Shown: positions 41,101 to 55,972 of the stretch, piece by piece | Numbering within the stretch: the stretch's first letter is position 1 | How the letters are laid out: each line of letters begins with the position of its first letter | Origin: Hoplostethus atlanticus | Taxonomy: Eukaryota > Chordata > Actinopteri > Trachichthyiformes > Trachichthyidae | Reading direction: 5' to 3' | Assembly (NCBI GenBank): GCA_034670405.1 | Contig: JAXDDX010000044.1 | Location: forward strand, 2,226,501 to 2,290,500 | DNA: 64,000 nucleotides | The notes under the pieces: model-generated | What the model was told of the DNA's origin: nothing | What the model saw: the letters and a program-made list of their open reading frames with translations, nothing else | The model's database searches: none | Translations under genes and position numbers: made by a program

Positions 41101-43115
41101 TTCTTGATACAGCCCTCCAGTCAACTGACTCCCCCCCCCACCAATTCTGTCACCTGTGATAAACACCATGCATGCTTGGCGACACCAAATCCTGGATCAC
41201 ATGCCCAGAAAGACCACAATGTTACCCCTCAACTGTATGAAAAATATGATTGTTGTTTTCCACCTCACGCTATCTGTGCAGAAGCTTTTGATGTATGAGG
41301 CTGTGTGGGAGCAAGCGACAGAGGGCTGGTGTTTGTTACCTTACAGCCCTGCTAGCTCCAAGCAGGTGAGCCTTTATGCAGGATGCTCCTTCAGGGCATG
41401 GTGTTGTTGGAGCCCGGGCAAAGGCATCAACCCCCAACCCACTTCTACCATTCCATGTTTCTAAAGAAATCAGAGCCAGAGAGCTCTGCATACAAGCTTG
41501 CAACTTCGCCGGCTTGATCCAAACAAGATCTAGCCGCGTATTGAGGAGCAGTGGTGCACAGCTAAGGAAAGACAAACGTGTTGACACGTCTACCATGGGA
41601 CTTCTAGTGTGCTGTGAATATGGATAAGTTGTGACTGGAGCTGTAATGCATTAGTATATAAAAAAAAAAAGGTCCTGCTGCTAAAGATAGCACTGAGTAC
41701 AACCAACTGACGACTAGCAAACCCTGCAGCAGACGATCTCGATCAAAGAGTGGGGCAGACACAGTGGTTACAGGAAAACAATACTTATCCATCTAAGCTT
41801 CGCTCTGGTCAATTCTCGTTTCACCAAATCCAATTAGCATTGATTCTGCATCTTCTTAGAGCTGAGCTTTAGGTTTTCCTTGATAGTGCAGAAATCTAAA
41901 CTCAGATGAAGCGAGCGTATTTAACCTATTACAGCCTCCAATGAAGCAGTTGGGTTTTGGAGAAAGGAGTGTTCTACTGGCAAGGCATTGATCCTCCCAC
42001 ACCCTGGGTTTTCCCAGCGTGTGCAGCGATTCCTGTGCAAAGCCTCTGAACATTTCTCTCTTCCAGCGGCGATGGTGCTCCTGAGCAAACCTGCCCTGGA
42101 TCGAGCATCTCATTTAGTCACTAGGCCCTTTGATGTGGATTCAGTGCTGCAGTGCATATCATTCGTGTTTGAAGGTTCAGCTTCCACAATACAGCGGGGT
42201 TTGAAGTTTCACATATTGCAGGTGCTACAATGTGATAATCTGGGAGCCAGTTATGCATTATACATTTTTCTTAAAAGAACACCATAACCTGAAAGTGAAA
42301 TGTGGAAAAGGCAGTGCTTCAAGGTATATATTGACAGAAAATGTTTCTGAGACTTCTGGGTGTGGGACGAAACACTCTTGTTATCTTGAGTATTTCAGAA
42401 TCAGCTCTACATCTTCTCTCTGAAGGGGGTAAATAACCAAATAAACAGAGTAGAATACCGTTTGACTTGGGTCCGCTATGCCATTATGGGACCAATTTAG
42501 TTGAGTGAATGCTTCTAAAAGGGCACAGAGGACACGAGGGGCTCTTTCTCCAGCGTTGGCAGCGAGCAACAAAAAAATCTCCTTCTCCAGCTCATTTCAC
42601 AAGGAAGTTGATACATACCTTGGGGCGGTTCCTTCAATGTCTTCTTAAATAAAACATGAAAACTGCTTGTCAGGGTCTATATCTTAACTGAGGAGGCAGA
42701 CCAAACTGAATTCACGGCTTCAACTTACTATGAGAGGGGTGGAAATAATCTGCGTTGAAAAAAAAACTGCAATCCGAATTTTCAGGGTTGTAACTGACTC
42801 AAACAGTTTCGAGTGGGTAGAGTGAGCCCACCAGTTTCCACAATACAACTGCATTGAGATTTAACATTTTGGAAAGGGGGGGGGGGTGGTGTTGCTCAAA
42901 GAATAAAATGAAGTTGGCGGTTAATGTCTCTGAGTGAGTGATGCTTATGCAAACCCTTCTGATCTTCATAATTAAAGAGTGTTTGCATGGAGGTGCACAG
43001 CCCTGCATCTCTTTTAGAAAGGATGTTTACTGTCTCCAAAGCATGGAGATGCTGGCAGCCTGAGGGCCTGCCTGCCTTCCTTTCCCTCTCTCTCGGTATC
43101 TCTCTTGTTGCTAAA

Positions 43116-43121
43116 TACACA

Positions 43122-43160
<39 letters not shown>
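43116..43160. repeat. (CA)n microsatellite
   Basis: CA repeats with single interruptions. CA-rich sequence continues to about 43175. Confidence 0.95.
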
Positions 43161-43161
<1 letters not shown>

Positions 43162-43806
43162 TCTGCACACACACAAACTACACACTGTACTGACACTTAC
43201 AAACAAAAAACCCACACACAAGGAAATGGCTGCGCTTTCACAAACATCAGCCTGTCAATTAGCTTCTGCACTCATTTCTCCTTGGAAGAGAATTATTTTT
43301 CAGCTGGATGCTTTTTCCTTTGTTTATTGTGAGCAGACCAAAGCCTTATCAGCAGCTAATCGCGGCATGTCAAATTTACAGACTTATTGCAGTCAGTGTA
43401 AAAAAAAAACTAAAAAAACAACACATTCAGTGAATAATCTTGAGTTCAGATTGCCATTTTAGATTTGGACAATCACCAATTTCTTTTAGATGCTCAAATC
43501 TGCCTAACAGCCAGGGAGAAGATCAGCGTTTGTTTGATATAATTTGTTGTGACATGTTAATTGCATCTACTTGTAATTCTCCCTAATTGATGTTTGATAT
43601 GTCTCAGGAAATTAGGCCAACTAGATAACATTGCAAATATTATGAATCTGCCCCCCCCCCTTCCTCCTTTCTCTTTCCGTGGCAGGTCTGATGAATTTGC
43701 ACCGCCTAAAACTGTAATATGTCAACGTGCCGTGCAGCTATGCTCTGTATTCCCTGGGCTGCCTAGCTGACAAATCTAAGGTTACAGGCATACTACTGTA
43801 CATTCA

Positions 43807-43977
<171 letters not shown>

Positions 43978-46900
43978 TCAAGGTTAACCGCCAACCCGCA
44001 GAGTTAGTCAACAGGAAACCCAAGACCCAGACCTTATAAAAAAAAAAAGGCATAGTTGAGCCACCAAATACAGCCAGCTTGTAACATGGGCCAAAAACAA
44101 TGAGGGTATCTGTTCTCAACACTCGTCACATTATAACACGCAAAGGTATAATTTAAGATCGCAACGAAACACCATTTAGTCAATACGACGTCTATAGGGA
44201 GGGGCTGTAGACCGACTGTAAACACAGAGGATGGGAAAATGTTTCTAATGGGACCTTCATGAGGCTGGTGTCAACATTTTCAAAGAGGCAGTTTGTGTTG
44301 GATCTTGTGTTTATGAAGCACAAGAAATGAGATCATACTTAATTGGCATTTAATAAGATTCAGTAATTGTTGTTCAAAGGGAAACTGGAGGAGACAAGCA
44401 GCAATAGTCTTTTTTTTTTTACACTATGTCTGTTTGGGTTTTTGTAGCTTACCATCTATTAAGAGTTCTCAAACACTCCATGTTTTATTGTGAAGAGTCA
44501 GCAGTGTATTAACTCCACAGTACAATAAACTGTAAAGAGGTATACATTTTTATCCACGCTCCAACTGTGACTTCCCAGGTGAAAGTTGCTTATATAAACT
44601 TGAAAAGAAAAAAAAAAAGAAAAAGAATCACAAAGCAACAGTGGAATTTGTTAAATGGGATGCTTCATCACAAATGTTGCTGGAGTTTCAAGGAGGTACT
44701 TACAGCCTAAATGTCAGTTTGATAAAAGCAACAAAGGAACATTGTCCCCACATGGTTGTAGTTTGCCGCAGAGTATTAAAGCAAGATGAGTAGTGAAAGT
44801 CATTTATAAAAGAATTTGAACTGCTCCCTCAAATGACATGCCTGCACTAAAGAAAAGACTCTTGTAATCACTTTGGCAGATTGGCAGTTTTTATTTTCTA
44901 GCTCATAGGTGATGTTTTCAGATGATTAAAAAACGGCTTTTACAGTCTGCCTTACACAGAAAAACTCATAGCCTGGATAACTTATTTAGGGAGAGACCAT
45001 GTGATTAAATGTTTGATGTCTGAACCATAATGCAAGATTTAGAATGACTGTAACAGACTAAACACAATAAGTAAAGAAAACAAGAGACGACATTGGGGAA
45101 CGGGGAGTAAACAATCGCTGAGTTTTCAAACATAAAGCGCTGGAATACCCTGGGGTTTACAGTGTAATACTGCAGATACTTGTATCATTTTTGTCTTTTT
45201 CCCATCATGCTACCATCGCAAACTCCAATAGCTGTGGATATTCCATGCTTAGGCGTAACATGATGCAAAGCCTAAGCTATGCTGTGAGATGGAGTCTTTA
45301 TCTGGGGAGCTGAGAACATGAATAATGTGTATTCTCCACATCGTTCGCACAAACAGCCTCCCAGAGGGCTGGCTATAAAAACGTGTCCACCCTGCTAAGG
45401 AAACTGACCTAACTGCAGTCACGATGATGTGCCACATTAGGAGGTCCTCGGCATTTTTTTTCCCCCCCAACCGTAAATTGAAAACTGTCCATTTGAAAAG
45501 GTGTATTTACATCAGGGAAAAATTTCAATGACATGGTGAATGGTTCAAGGTACACCACACCATTCCCACTGGTTTTATGTGTAATTCCACCTTAAATGAA
45601 CTGAGCCAGAGGAGTTGTTCAGAAAATGCCCAAGTATAATCCCAAGGGGTGCTGTTTATGTTAAGCCCATACTATACAGTGCGAATGCTTTCCCTTTTAA
45701 AAAGGATAAAAAAAACATTTTCAGGGGGTCAAAGGTCCCAAGTTTGGTTGAGTAAGCTTGAATGACAGGGTTGAACCTGAAAATAACTTGTGTTCATTGT
45801 AACACTGGAGACTTATTTCCTGTAGATGCTTACTTCAAAAAAGGAGTAATCTATATGCAAACTGCATCATGGCGTACCAACACATGTCAGCTAGAGGTGT
45901 TCAATACTTCAACACCACCTGGCATAACTAGGCATGGCCGCATTTTGAAGAAGTGTGAAAGTAACCTTTACGGCTTCAAAGAAAGTCTGCATATCATGTC
46001 TCAAGGCAAGGGGGTCTACCCAGGGCAGAATGTTCCTAATAAAGAAGAAAACTTTCCATGCAAGTGGAAAATATGCTAACCAGGAAAAGAAAATTCCTTC
46101 CTGAGACACCTGTTATGACTCATTGACAAAGGAAGAATTTGAGCACTGTGGGTGTTTATAACATGAAGGCAGTCGAGGGACTCCAGAACCCATTTCAAAT
46201 AGACACACAGCTTCTGAGGATTTCAGCTTTTTTTCCCCCTTCCTAGAAATATTTGCTCCACCTTTCAGTGCAGACAGCATGGGGCCCTGCTCTTGGACGC
46301 CTCGAAAATCCCATCCAAAAAGGAGCAGCTGCCTCGAGACCTTTACACCCTCAAACATCATGTGATCCCATAGTAGTGACACCGTAAACGGCCCCCTTGG
46401 CCATTTAGGGAGAGAAAATCCCTTTCCATCTACTGCAGTCTAAGCTCACTCGGTGATGGGAGGGAGTGGAGAAAAATAAATTGTTTTGAACAAAATGTTC
46501 TCGACTAGTAACCCGTGCTTTTAAAACTGGCTGGTGTTGTTCAGTGGAAGAGCAATTCCAACTATGCCATGCATTCCACTAATACATGGATGTCCTCCTG
46601 TTATATAACATGTGTTTTACAAGAGACTGCCCCTGACACTCCGTTTAAATGTCACTCTTAACTAGGGGCACTGTGTTATTTTTCAATTTCATACCTTCCA
46701 ATTTGTGACTAATGGAGGCACTTATTTATTCAGATTAAATCAAATCAAATTTAATGGGGGGAATTAGGCTACTGAATGCAATATTTGTATTCAGGGGATA
46801 TTGAGAATCATACTCCAACCCTAATACCTCTACATCTCTCTAGCTTAGCACAAATTGTCGGGGCAGATCACACATGTCAGGAACATCTTGTTGTTTACAT

Positions 46901-47582
46901 TCCTGGGGTAGGAGCCCCCACCGTCGTTTCTCATCAAGGGAAATATGAGAGCTTCCAAAGTACTATGAGTGCTCTCTGCCCTGAATGACTCATGAGTTCC
47001 TCTTTCACCCCCCAAAAAGCTACCAGAGTAGATTATTTACATGAGGCAATAATTCAAGATTTGTTCCTCTAAGTCTCTTACATGGAGGGCAAGGCGAACC
47101 CATTTACCCAATCCCTCTTCATTTCCCTTTGATGTTAGCCTATCTCAATAAGACCGGATGAGTGCCCTAAAATCCCCATCGAGTGATTTCACAGGAAGAA
47201 CAAGTCTCTGTTAATCAATGGCTAGATTGGATCTGGATCCTCGGGAGTGGTCTGCCTGAAAGCCCTCCCGAGTGTTTGAGTGCACACCGGGGTAATTCAT
47301 CGCTAATGATCACCGGGGCACCCACTCTCCTCCTCGTCGTTCGTCCTTATTTAATTGCCTCGTTCACGTTTAAACAGCTTACAAATCACAAGGACAGGCA
47401 GGGAAACATGATCAAACGGTCCCTATCACTAATCAGGGGAGGGCGAGGGAAGGAGTGAGAGGACTGGGGGCTTCTTTGCTGCTCTCCTAAGGGATTAGGA
47501 GAGGGGGTACAGGAACAGTAAATTATCTCTGCTTCAAGTACAGCAGGCAGGTACATTTGAACAGGCAGATCCATCTTTCTCC

Positions 47583-47587
47583 CTCTT

Positions 47588-47643
<56 letters not shown>

Positions 47644-47649
47644 ACACAA
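47583..47649. repeat. (CT)n(CA)n compound microsatellite
   Basis: CT at 47583-47610 directly followed by CA to about 47649. Confidence 0.95.
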
Positions 47650-48349
47650 ATAGAGAGGGGCAATACAGCTAAAAGGCTTCAGTAATCCCAGTTTCAACAG
47701 AGGCATCTGGAGTGGAGACAGGTTCTACAATGATTAGATTCCCCTAATCAGTGTGTGCATCCTACACCAGCCTTCCTTGGTAGTCTGGAGGCAGTACAAG
47801 GCCTGATGCACAGTAATTGTTTCCATAGGTCAGGCGGGGGGGGGAAAAACAGCTTGGGGACGTGATGAAAGGGAGATGGAAAGGGTGAGGAATATTGTTG
47901 TTTTTCCCCCCAATTAAATTGTTTGTCAAACCCTTCACAAAGGGTTACGCAGTTTATCTGTTTAAAATCAATACGCTCGTCTCAGTGTGAAAGCTTGTCC
48001 CGACACAAGACAGGCCCATTAATTATTCTGTTCTGTGCGCTATCGCCGGGCTGCTCAAGGTTGAGCCTTATCTTTTCTTATTTCAAATCAATAATTATCT
48101 TCTCCCGCTCTCGCTCTCTCCCCTCAGAAATAGATGTGCTTTTCATTCAATGCCTGGAGAGTGCCTCTCTGTGTAGCAACCGGTGAGGAACGCAGAGTGA
48201 ATAGGACATTCTTATCAGTGGAACATTAGGGCAGGATGGAGTAGATGGCGAAGAAAGAGGCGCATAAAAGTACTGAACACAAATGAGTGATGATTCAAAC
48301 AGTGAGCGAGGCCTTGTTCCCGTCCTCTGACATGCTCTAATAGACTTCA

Positions 48350-48670
48350 GTGAGGGATGAATGTTGATTTGCACAAAAGGCGTTACAATATCGCCGTCGC
48401 CCAGGTATCTCAATCCATTTGGTTAAATTCCTATTCAGTTGAGTAAACCGCCTTGAGTCCCTCCGTCTCCAGCCACGACGAGCCTTTACACATTATAGAA
48501 TGGATGCACAATTAACGAGTGCACAATTACATGGTCGAAATGGGTGAATAATTGCATTAGAATGTAGAAACAACAAATGTGCATCCCTTTAGTAATCGGC
48601 CGATCCAGCAGCCCATTTGCTGGCATTAACAGGACTGGTGTTTTACTTAATTAGGCTGCACTCAAGGATT
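48350..48670. promoter_or_regulatory. Candidate conserved noncoding island in adk intron 3
   Basis: Repeat-poor. GCACAATTA appears twice 18 bases apart, followed by AATAATTGC and TTAATTAGG. No coding signal. Confidence 0.3.
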
Positions 48671-48784
48671 AGGGGGGGAAATTTGGTCATGGAGGATGAG
48701 TTCATATTATTTCCTCTAAAATGTCGCAGGTTTTTGGCTTCACGCTGTTGAGGGTGGCGTTGTTTGTCACACTGTGTTGTGTGG

Positions 48785-48900
48785 CTGTGGGAGAGGGAGT
48801 GTGAGAGTGAGAGTATATGAAAGCGAGAGAGAGGGACATGGAAAGAGCGAGAGAGGGACCCAGATAGAGAGAGAGAGAGAGAGAAAGAGAGAGAAGAGAG
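48785..48900. repeat. Interrupted (GA)n purine tract
   Basis: GA-rich, about 115 bases with several interruptions. Confidence 0.9.
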
Positions 48901-50500
48901 TGTGTAAGTGAGGAGGGGGCTTCTGGTGTTCTCCTGAGGATTGAGATTTGAAGCCTGAGCACAAAGCCTTTGAGACATTCCCCTCATCTTGGAGGTGAAC
49001 ACCAGGATCTTGGTGATTCACAATGCTCCATGTGAATAATTCCACCAACACCCCATGCTGTGAGGACCATATGGCCCAGTGTGAACTTTAAACACAGGGA
49101 GTGTTGCTGCTCACCAGTCAGGACTCCTATTCCTACCCCCGCACAGGCTAGGTGTGGAGAAATGATCACCACAGATAGTATACTAACTAGCCTACATGTA
49201 TGAGGGCTGCCATCGTTGGCTTTTCCTGTGCGGCTGGGGTTCAAAGACGACTAAAAATAGCCCTGAGCATGCTTTCTGAACATGCTGTATGTACCGGCTG
49301 AGACGCCCACATTTTAATTATAAAACACGTTCTTTAGAAGGGGAGGAAAAAAAAAAACGCCCACATGCACAGAGATGTGGATTATGTTTGTTACACCCCC
49401 TTGACTTGTGATGTTTCCTTCTGGCACCACCTGCTGGCAGCTGCCATCAACAAGAGGGAGGCATTTACAGCTCCAGCAACAAGCCTTAATTGTGATTGCA
49501 TCAGCCATCTCTCATGATGCAGCATGTATGCTTTAAATACAGAGCAATCACCAGCATGCCAACCGACTTGATCCAAAACAGTAGAACAAAATATGTATGT
49601 ATTTTTAATTATTTGGAAAATACTGTATTTTTCTATTTCATATTTCATGAGGTCTCTCCACATTCCTTACAGTTGAGTACAACCCTGTTGAACATGTCTG
49701 ATTTTTCCAAGTGCCCTAAATCGTAGAATTCAAGCACATCAATAAAACATCAAGGGAGGCGGTTGGCGGTTAAACATGTTTTTGATGTCTCAATTACAAG
49801 TTGAGTGCCATTCATCTCTGCTCTCTCTCTTTGGCTCAGAGGTCGGTTGATGGATGTGGGCCTGTGACCTTTGCCCTCAGCGGCAGGGGAGCCGGATGTA
49901 CTGACCCCAGTGGGCCAGCAGAGGTGAGTTTAAGTACTGTAGTACAGCACTCAGCCTCAGTAACAGACATGGGGAAGTAAAGAGAGAGAGAGGGGGGGGG
50001 GGCTGTAATGTGTCTACACACTCAGTCAAGCATGAGTGCATCCAGTGAAGTGGCACCATGGAAAGCACATACAGCCTTGCATGCACACTTGCATGTGAGC
50101 TCACACACAAGGCTGTTTCTCTTCCCGACACACCAGGATAGCTCCACTAGGGGTTTCTAGCACTCACGATTCACTTCGTTATATAAAAAAAAAAGACAGA
50201 GGAATAGAGCGAAGGGAGTCAAGTGTGTTTACAGAGCAGAATCTATCACACACACAGACCCAGGAGCTAGAGTGTTTAGCATGTACTCAGCGAGAGGGGC
50301 CTTTGTTGTTTTCCTCCCAGTAAGCAGATTGAACTGCACGGCAGCAGCAGGGGTGTGTAAGATGTACACAGACAGCGGGGTGTGTGAGCGGAGAGGCACC
50401 TCCACTGATCTCCTGTGTCGTGTGATGATGTGTGTGTGATGTGTGTCTCAATCCAGCACTGATCCCCCTGAGTCAGCCCCGTCAGTGATATGAGCCTCCC

Positions 50501-50502
<2 letters not shown>

Positions 50503-50537
<35 letters not shown>
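50503..50537. repeat. (CT)n microsatellite
   Basis: About 17 CT units. Near it is a GA-rich block at 50693-50755. Confidence 0.95.
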
Positions 50538-50538
<1 letters not shown>

Positions 50539-50908
50539 CCCTCTATCCTTTCCCATCTGGAATGCTAATAACAGCCAGCCACTAACACTGCATCCCTGAA
50601 TTATTCATGCAGCAGTGGGTCACACGGCATAATGAGGAGTTTACTCTCATTCTGGATGCAATTGTGACGCCGCTAATCTGCATTTAGCACAGAGAAAGAG
50701 AGAAAAAGAGAGGGGGGAGGAGGTGGGGGAGAGGAGGAGGAGGGGGTGGGGGATGAGCGCTGATGAACTTAATTGCTGTGAGCAAACAACCTCTGAAAAG
50801 AGTCACGCCATCATCCCGAGATGAGAAAGTAAACAATTAATTATCATTGGACAGAGGGAGTCATAAAACAAATGTTTGAACAGGCCTAATATTCAGAAGC
50901 CTGTTGAA

Positions 50909-50927
50909 CCCCCCCCCCCCCCCCCCC
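50909..50927. repeat. Poly(C) run of 19
   Basis: Uninterrupted C homopolymer. Confidence 0.9.
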
Positions 50928-53900
50928 TTGACAGCCCATCGGAGGTGGCAGTACACTGTAACAATGATTCACTCATCTGACACACTAATAATCATTAGGC
51001 CTAATATGATATGGTTAACTAGCCTGAGAGGGTGTCGGTGGTTCGGTGTTATAATACGAAGTGCGATGTGATTCTAAACAACTTGTAATGCCTTGTTATC
51101 CTCAAATGAAATGTGCATTTGCCCACATTATAATCTCCCGCAGAAAGAGGTGTGCTTTCATTACGTTGACATGTTGTTTCCTATGGAGACTCAGGGGGGA
51201 AAACAGCAGGCGTTTGTTGCCCCCTGCTGGACATACAAGGTTCACAGCCTAAGCCTCTGCAATTCAACACTGAGAAAAAAAATAGACAGTGAAAATATCA
51301 AGTAGCTACTAACACCAACAAACAACTTACTGGCCTACATTCAAATACAATAATAGAATTAAAAAGTGAACAGATTGAGTTGACAAATTAATCACTGAAT
51401 AATAAAAAACAGACAAAAGCAGAGTGAATCCATCTGTCTGATCAAGACATGTTCAGGGAGGACAACATGTAGCCTGAAACATTTCTGTCTTTGCACGCCA
51501 AAACAAGGCAGATTTATTCAAGAAATAACCTACAATGCAAAAAACAATATTATATTTTAAGCCACATGATGGCAGCATTGAATATTAAAGCAAACAACCA
51601 TAGGTGCATAGGCAAGATCTACAGTATTAGATTTGACAATATCACAATGTCTGTGAAATACAGCAATTTTCCTCTTATGTCCCATTTTCAAAAAGCTTCC
51701 TCAGACAGACCAGCATCTACTGGAAACTCACCAATCATCACGGCATTACCGCCTAAGTACAACTGATGGTATGAAACCAGAATTTGCTGCAGCATCGTTT
51801 ACATGCCACCACACTGTAGTCGCTGTATGAATAACTGTGGCCTTGAGAAAACGCTGCCTTATATGGAGGATAGACTCATAAGGTCAAGGGTATGCAAGTC
51901 TAGCAGTAAGATGTATAATGCACACTGTGATAGAGGATGTACAGCATAATTCATGCATTTACTTTAGTGGAGGGTTACCATCTGTCCCTTCAGTAGACCT
52001 TTAGATTAGATTAGACTAGATACTTTGGTTTTCATAGCAATAAGAAACTGTAAGGTAATGGGCCTTGAATCAAACACAGTGATTTGTAGGCTTTGTAGGA
52101 ACTTGAAGGCTTACTCAGGAAAAAATATGGCAAGTCCCGAGCCAGGACTGAAGGGAAGTTGATGGTTTCTACTGTACACTAGGCAATTTCTCAGCCCACA
52201 ACAGGATTATATGGACTCTGCAGTGACCAGATAATTGAATTCAGACATGGCCACAGTGCACTGCATCCAATGATATCTGTCCCACTAGGGCGATTGGAAA
52301 TGAATGAATAGTACTACACTCTGTAGATTCAGAGGCACAACAACAGGGTTACTGACTAGACTTCAAGGCCTATTGTGGCCTTTTTACTTATGATGTTATT
52401 TGTCACAACGTTTCAGCCAAGTTCTGCAGCCATGGATCAGTAACCTTGTGAATGACATCTTTGCACTTGCTGGTCTGCAAAATCATTCGGGTTTCACCAA
52501 CATCATCAATGGGAAAACACTTGCTCACATAGAGGCAGTACGTGTTTAATGACTAGCGCTATAACTTCCATAGTGTACAGTGAGTCAGTTCTGCTCTGCA
52601 TGCTACGAGAATGTAGCGTGTAGATTGAGACAGAAAGGAGCTGCCAGTGACAGACATTATGGTGAGGTGGGTGGGTGTGTGTGTGTGTGTGTGGCAGTGG
52701 AGGGCACATGCATTGAAATGCTCAGTGCTGGGAATTAAGCAGCAAAGCCACATGTTAATCCTGCCCTGACCTTGTACAGTATGTGGCGGGAATGGTGTCT
52801 GTGGGGCCAAAGATAACACCGCTGCCATTGTGGCGGAGGAGAACAACATTGCTGATGATGCTGCTTTGCTCCGCTGCTGCCGTCCAAGGTCACGTGTCTC
52901 CCTTTGTCATTCGACAAGACCTGACAAGGTAGCCCATTGTATGTGACGTGATCTGAAGTACTGATGTGTCACGATTCAATCATTACTGAGGTGCTTTATC
53001 ATTTACAATCCAATTACTGTGCTGCAATTTGCTTACCACGGAGAAAAAAAAATCCACCCTAAAACAGAATTCATATTACTTCTCTAACCTGGGATTGTTC
53101 AATCCACATGTGTTGTACTGAACATCTCGCTCTTAAAATTAGACATAAAAAAACAAGGTTGTAATACATAATGTTATCAAGACAGAATGGAAAGATCTCA
53201 GATTACCCCTGCAACCCATGTGCTGCTTCTGCATCTCAGCATAATTCAAAGACATCTGATAGAAATACACCACACAATAGTCTTATGAGTCTTAAGTACA
53301 TAGGCTTCAGTGTCTGTGTAAAAATACTGAAACATTGTATGAAAATATTACATAAGCGATCACTCTTTACTCTGTTGTACATCTGATGTGGTTTGAACTG
53401 AATTACATTCCATGTTCAGATATGCATCGTGTTGTCTGGCTATCTTTTTGTGTGTCCATCCACTCGGATATATTTTCAACCGTTGACGATAGAGCCATGA
53501 AACAAAAACCAGAAGGCTCAGTGAGACCATAGCATAAAAATGAATCCATGATCTGACTGCCTGCCTTTTCTAGTTATTCATGTATTGTGTCTTTCTGGCG
53601 AATCTGATCCCTCCCAAAGATATTTTAAGAATGACACAATACTTAAAGTGATGATTGTTCAAACTGTTGAAGAGTCTTGTAGTCGGGTTTTGAATATCTC
53701 ACTTTGACCACTGTTGACAAAAGATGGAACAAAAAAGCGGAACCAATACTGCTGTATATGCAGTGCACAACCTTTCCGGGTTCTAGGTCTGGATAAGTCA
53801 CATCTACTTTATCCTCCTTACTTTTTGGACACGTTGAACATTTGGACATTCTTTGAGAGGAGACGAACACATTCTTACAGAAGAGACTTGAACATCCCAA

Positions 53901-54365
53901 GTGTGGAATATGTGATTTACTTATGAATGAGACTTCACAGAAAATACAAACACCTTCTTCTCATCACCACTGAAGATACAGATGGTGCACTTTCATCTCT
54001 GCACTAAAATGAACACTGACAAATTCACTGAAAAGCTACCATCTGTATTTTATCAAATAGTCGCAGGAGGGTGGTATAAGACACAGGTCAAGAGTCAGAC
54101 CCAAACTTGCATGCACCAGGTTAATTCAGGCTAGGATTTTTTGGTTGTTTACATTTTATACCTTCACATAAAATTCTATAGAGCAGAGTGCTGTGTGTAG
54201 ATCTCAAAACAAAATTCAAAATAAATGCAACTTCTCATCAATTAGCATCCACATGTAATTGAAGCGCAGAGGTGCTGAAAAAAAGTGTGTGTCCTCAGCA
54301 AAACTCTTCCTTGGATAAATAATAGTTTAAAAAATCCCAATGTGAATTTTATCTTGTGTCTATCT

Positions 54366-54402
<37 letters not shown>
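54366..54402. repeat. (AC)n(TA)n compound microsatellite
   Basis: Six AC units followed by about twelve TA units. Confidence 0.95.
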
Positions 54403-54690
54403 GCCAGAAGCATTAGCAAATCACTGCAGAGGGTTCTCAGTTTCCATCAGATATGGTACGGGAGAAATGTGGGTGTGTCAAGTTTGGGCCTCCAGTGCAG
54501 CTCCCCAGTGACAGAGGGCTGATTTATAACGTGGCTATTTTGAGCATTGCTTACTGTGTCAAGATGCTTGACACAGTAGTGGGGTAGTGGGGTATGAATG
54601 ACTGGTGGATCCCTTATTTGGTCCCACATAATTTTAACAGCAGCCTAAGACTGCTGAGGCATGTAGTGTGCTTGTGAAGTTTTTACTCAC

Positions 54691-54744
54691 ATGGCTTTGT
54701 GTTTTTCTTCGGCAAGAATCTGGTCATTGGGCTTCAGGCCATAC
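54691..54744 (-). CDS. adk: Adenosine kinase exon 3 (residues 42-60)
   Basis: A 54-bp exon encoding YGLKPNDQILAEEKHKA plus split codons at both ends. It matches KYSLKPNDQILAEDKHKE of mammalian ADK. The acceptor reads CTAAAAG and the donor GTGAGT. It lies only 118 bp from exon 2 and is followed by the 10.8-kb intron 3. Confidence 0.95.
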
Positions 54745-54861
54745 CTTTTAGGAAAAAAAATAACCTTTGTGAGGTATGGGTATTTTATTAGCCAGACTAA
54801 ACACAGAACTGTGATGATACTAGTGAAAACAAAGGGCTGTGTTCAGAGCTGCTTAGACTTA

Positions 54862-55032
<171 letters not shown>

Positions 55033-55310
55033 TCATTGTAATATATCATCTGTTACTGGATAGTTTTGTTAAATCACTATAACTTTGAGGTGTGGTGGTC
55101 CCCATGTTACCCCCATAATGGCTCATGTGTACAGCTTGAGAAAAGAAACACTGAGTAAAGTTGAGGACTCCTAGGTTTAGGCTACACACATGCAATGCCG
55201 GTTTATGAACAAATTACTGTAAATATGCCAATTAATTAATTTAAAATAATTGGAGAGATTAATCTAGAACTTGCTTTGAGATATTGTGAAAGCTGAAAGC
55301 TTAGTTTAAT

Positions 55311-55344
55311 AGTTCTATATAGCTAAAAGTTCTATATAGCTAAA
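55311..55344. repeat. 17-bp perfect tandem duplication
   Basis: The unit AGTTCTATATAGCTAAA is present twice in succession inside adk intron 1. Confidence 0.9.
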
Positions 55345-55881
55345 CCTCTGCAGCGAATGCTCCCTTCATCTGAAAACTTTCCTCAACAGCGTGGAATCTT
55401 AGTGGTCAAAGTCTGCTCTTGATAACTGATTCAAGTCTTCAATATGTATTACCTAACTTTAAAAAAAGAGGACTTGATGGCAGTTAATAGCTGTTGGTTT
55501 CTTGGGCAGTAGCCTGGCTTGTACATAATCTAAAACTCATGACAGATGAACACTAAGATGGCAAACTCGGGAGATCAGGCTGGGAGTCTCACATTAGGTT
55601 TTCTTAGAGGTGATTATCTGCAAACAATCTTGTAATGTCCATCCGACCAACTGAAGGCTGACAGTAATGACAGTGGACTTTCTTGCAAAAGAAAGTATGA
55701 CTGTTCCATGGAAAGCTTTTCAGCATTAGAGGGTATCATCATTTTGGTCTTACCTTGCAGTTGTCATACTGTCAGTCTCCTAGCTTGATGATTAAATGGT
55801 CAAGAGCTTCCCCTTCTCAGCCAAAGCAACGTGCTTTCTAACTACTATTTCCTACGGAACTGTCACTGCCCTTTTGGTTGA

Positions 55882-55972
55882 CACTGATTGGCCAGTGCAG
55901 GAACTGGGCGGTGCTCTGTATTGTCTTGGTATGTGATTGGCTCTACACACTCCAACTATTTTAGGTCTTTAA
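55882..55972 (+). promoter_or_regulatory. Promoter-like CCAAT/GC-box cluster ahead of the nested ORF
   Basis: Two ATTGGC words (inverted CCAAT boxes, within 55888-55895 and 55933-55942) flank a GGGCGG box near 55907-55912, all within about 90 bases upstream of the ORF. The combination resembles a TATA-less vertebrate promoter and could fire in either direction. It is not at the adk start, which is 1.3 kb away. Confidence 0.35.

Noticed and set aside
46517-46560. tRNA-like GTTGTTCAGTGGAAGAGC
   Set aside because: Only an A-box-like word; no B box or stem pairing.
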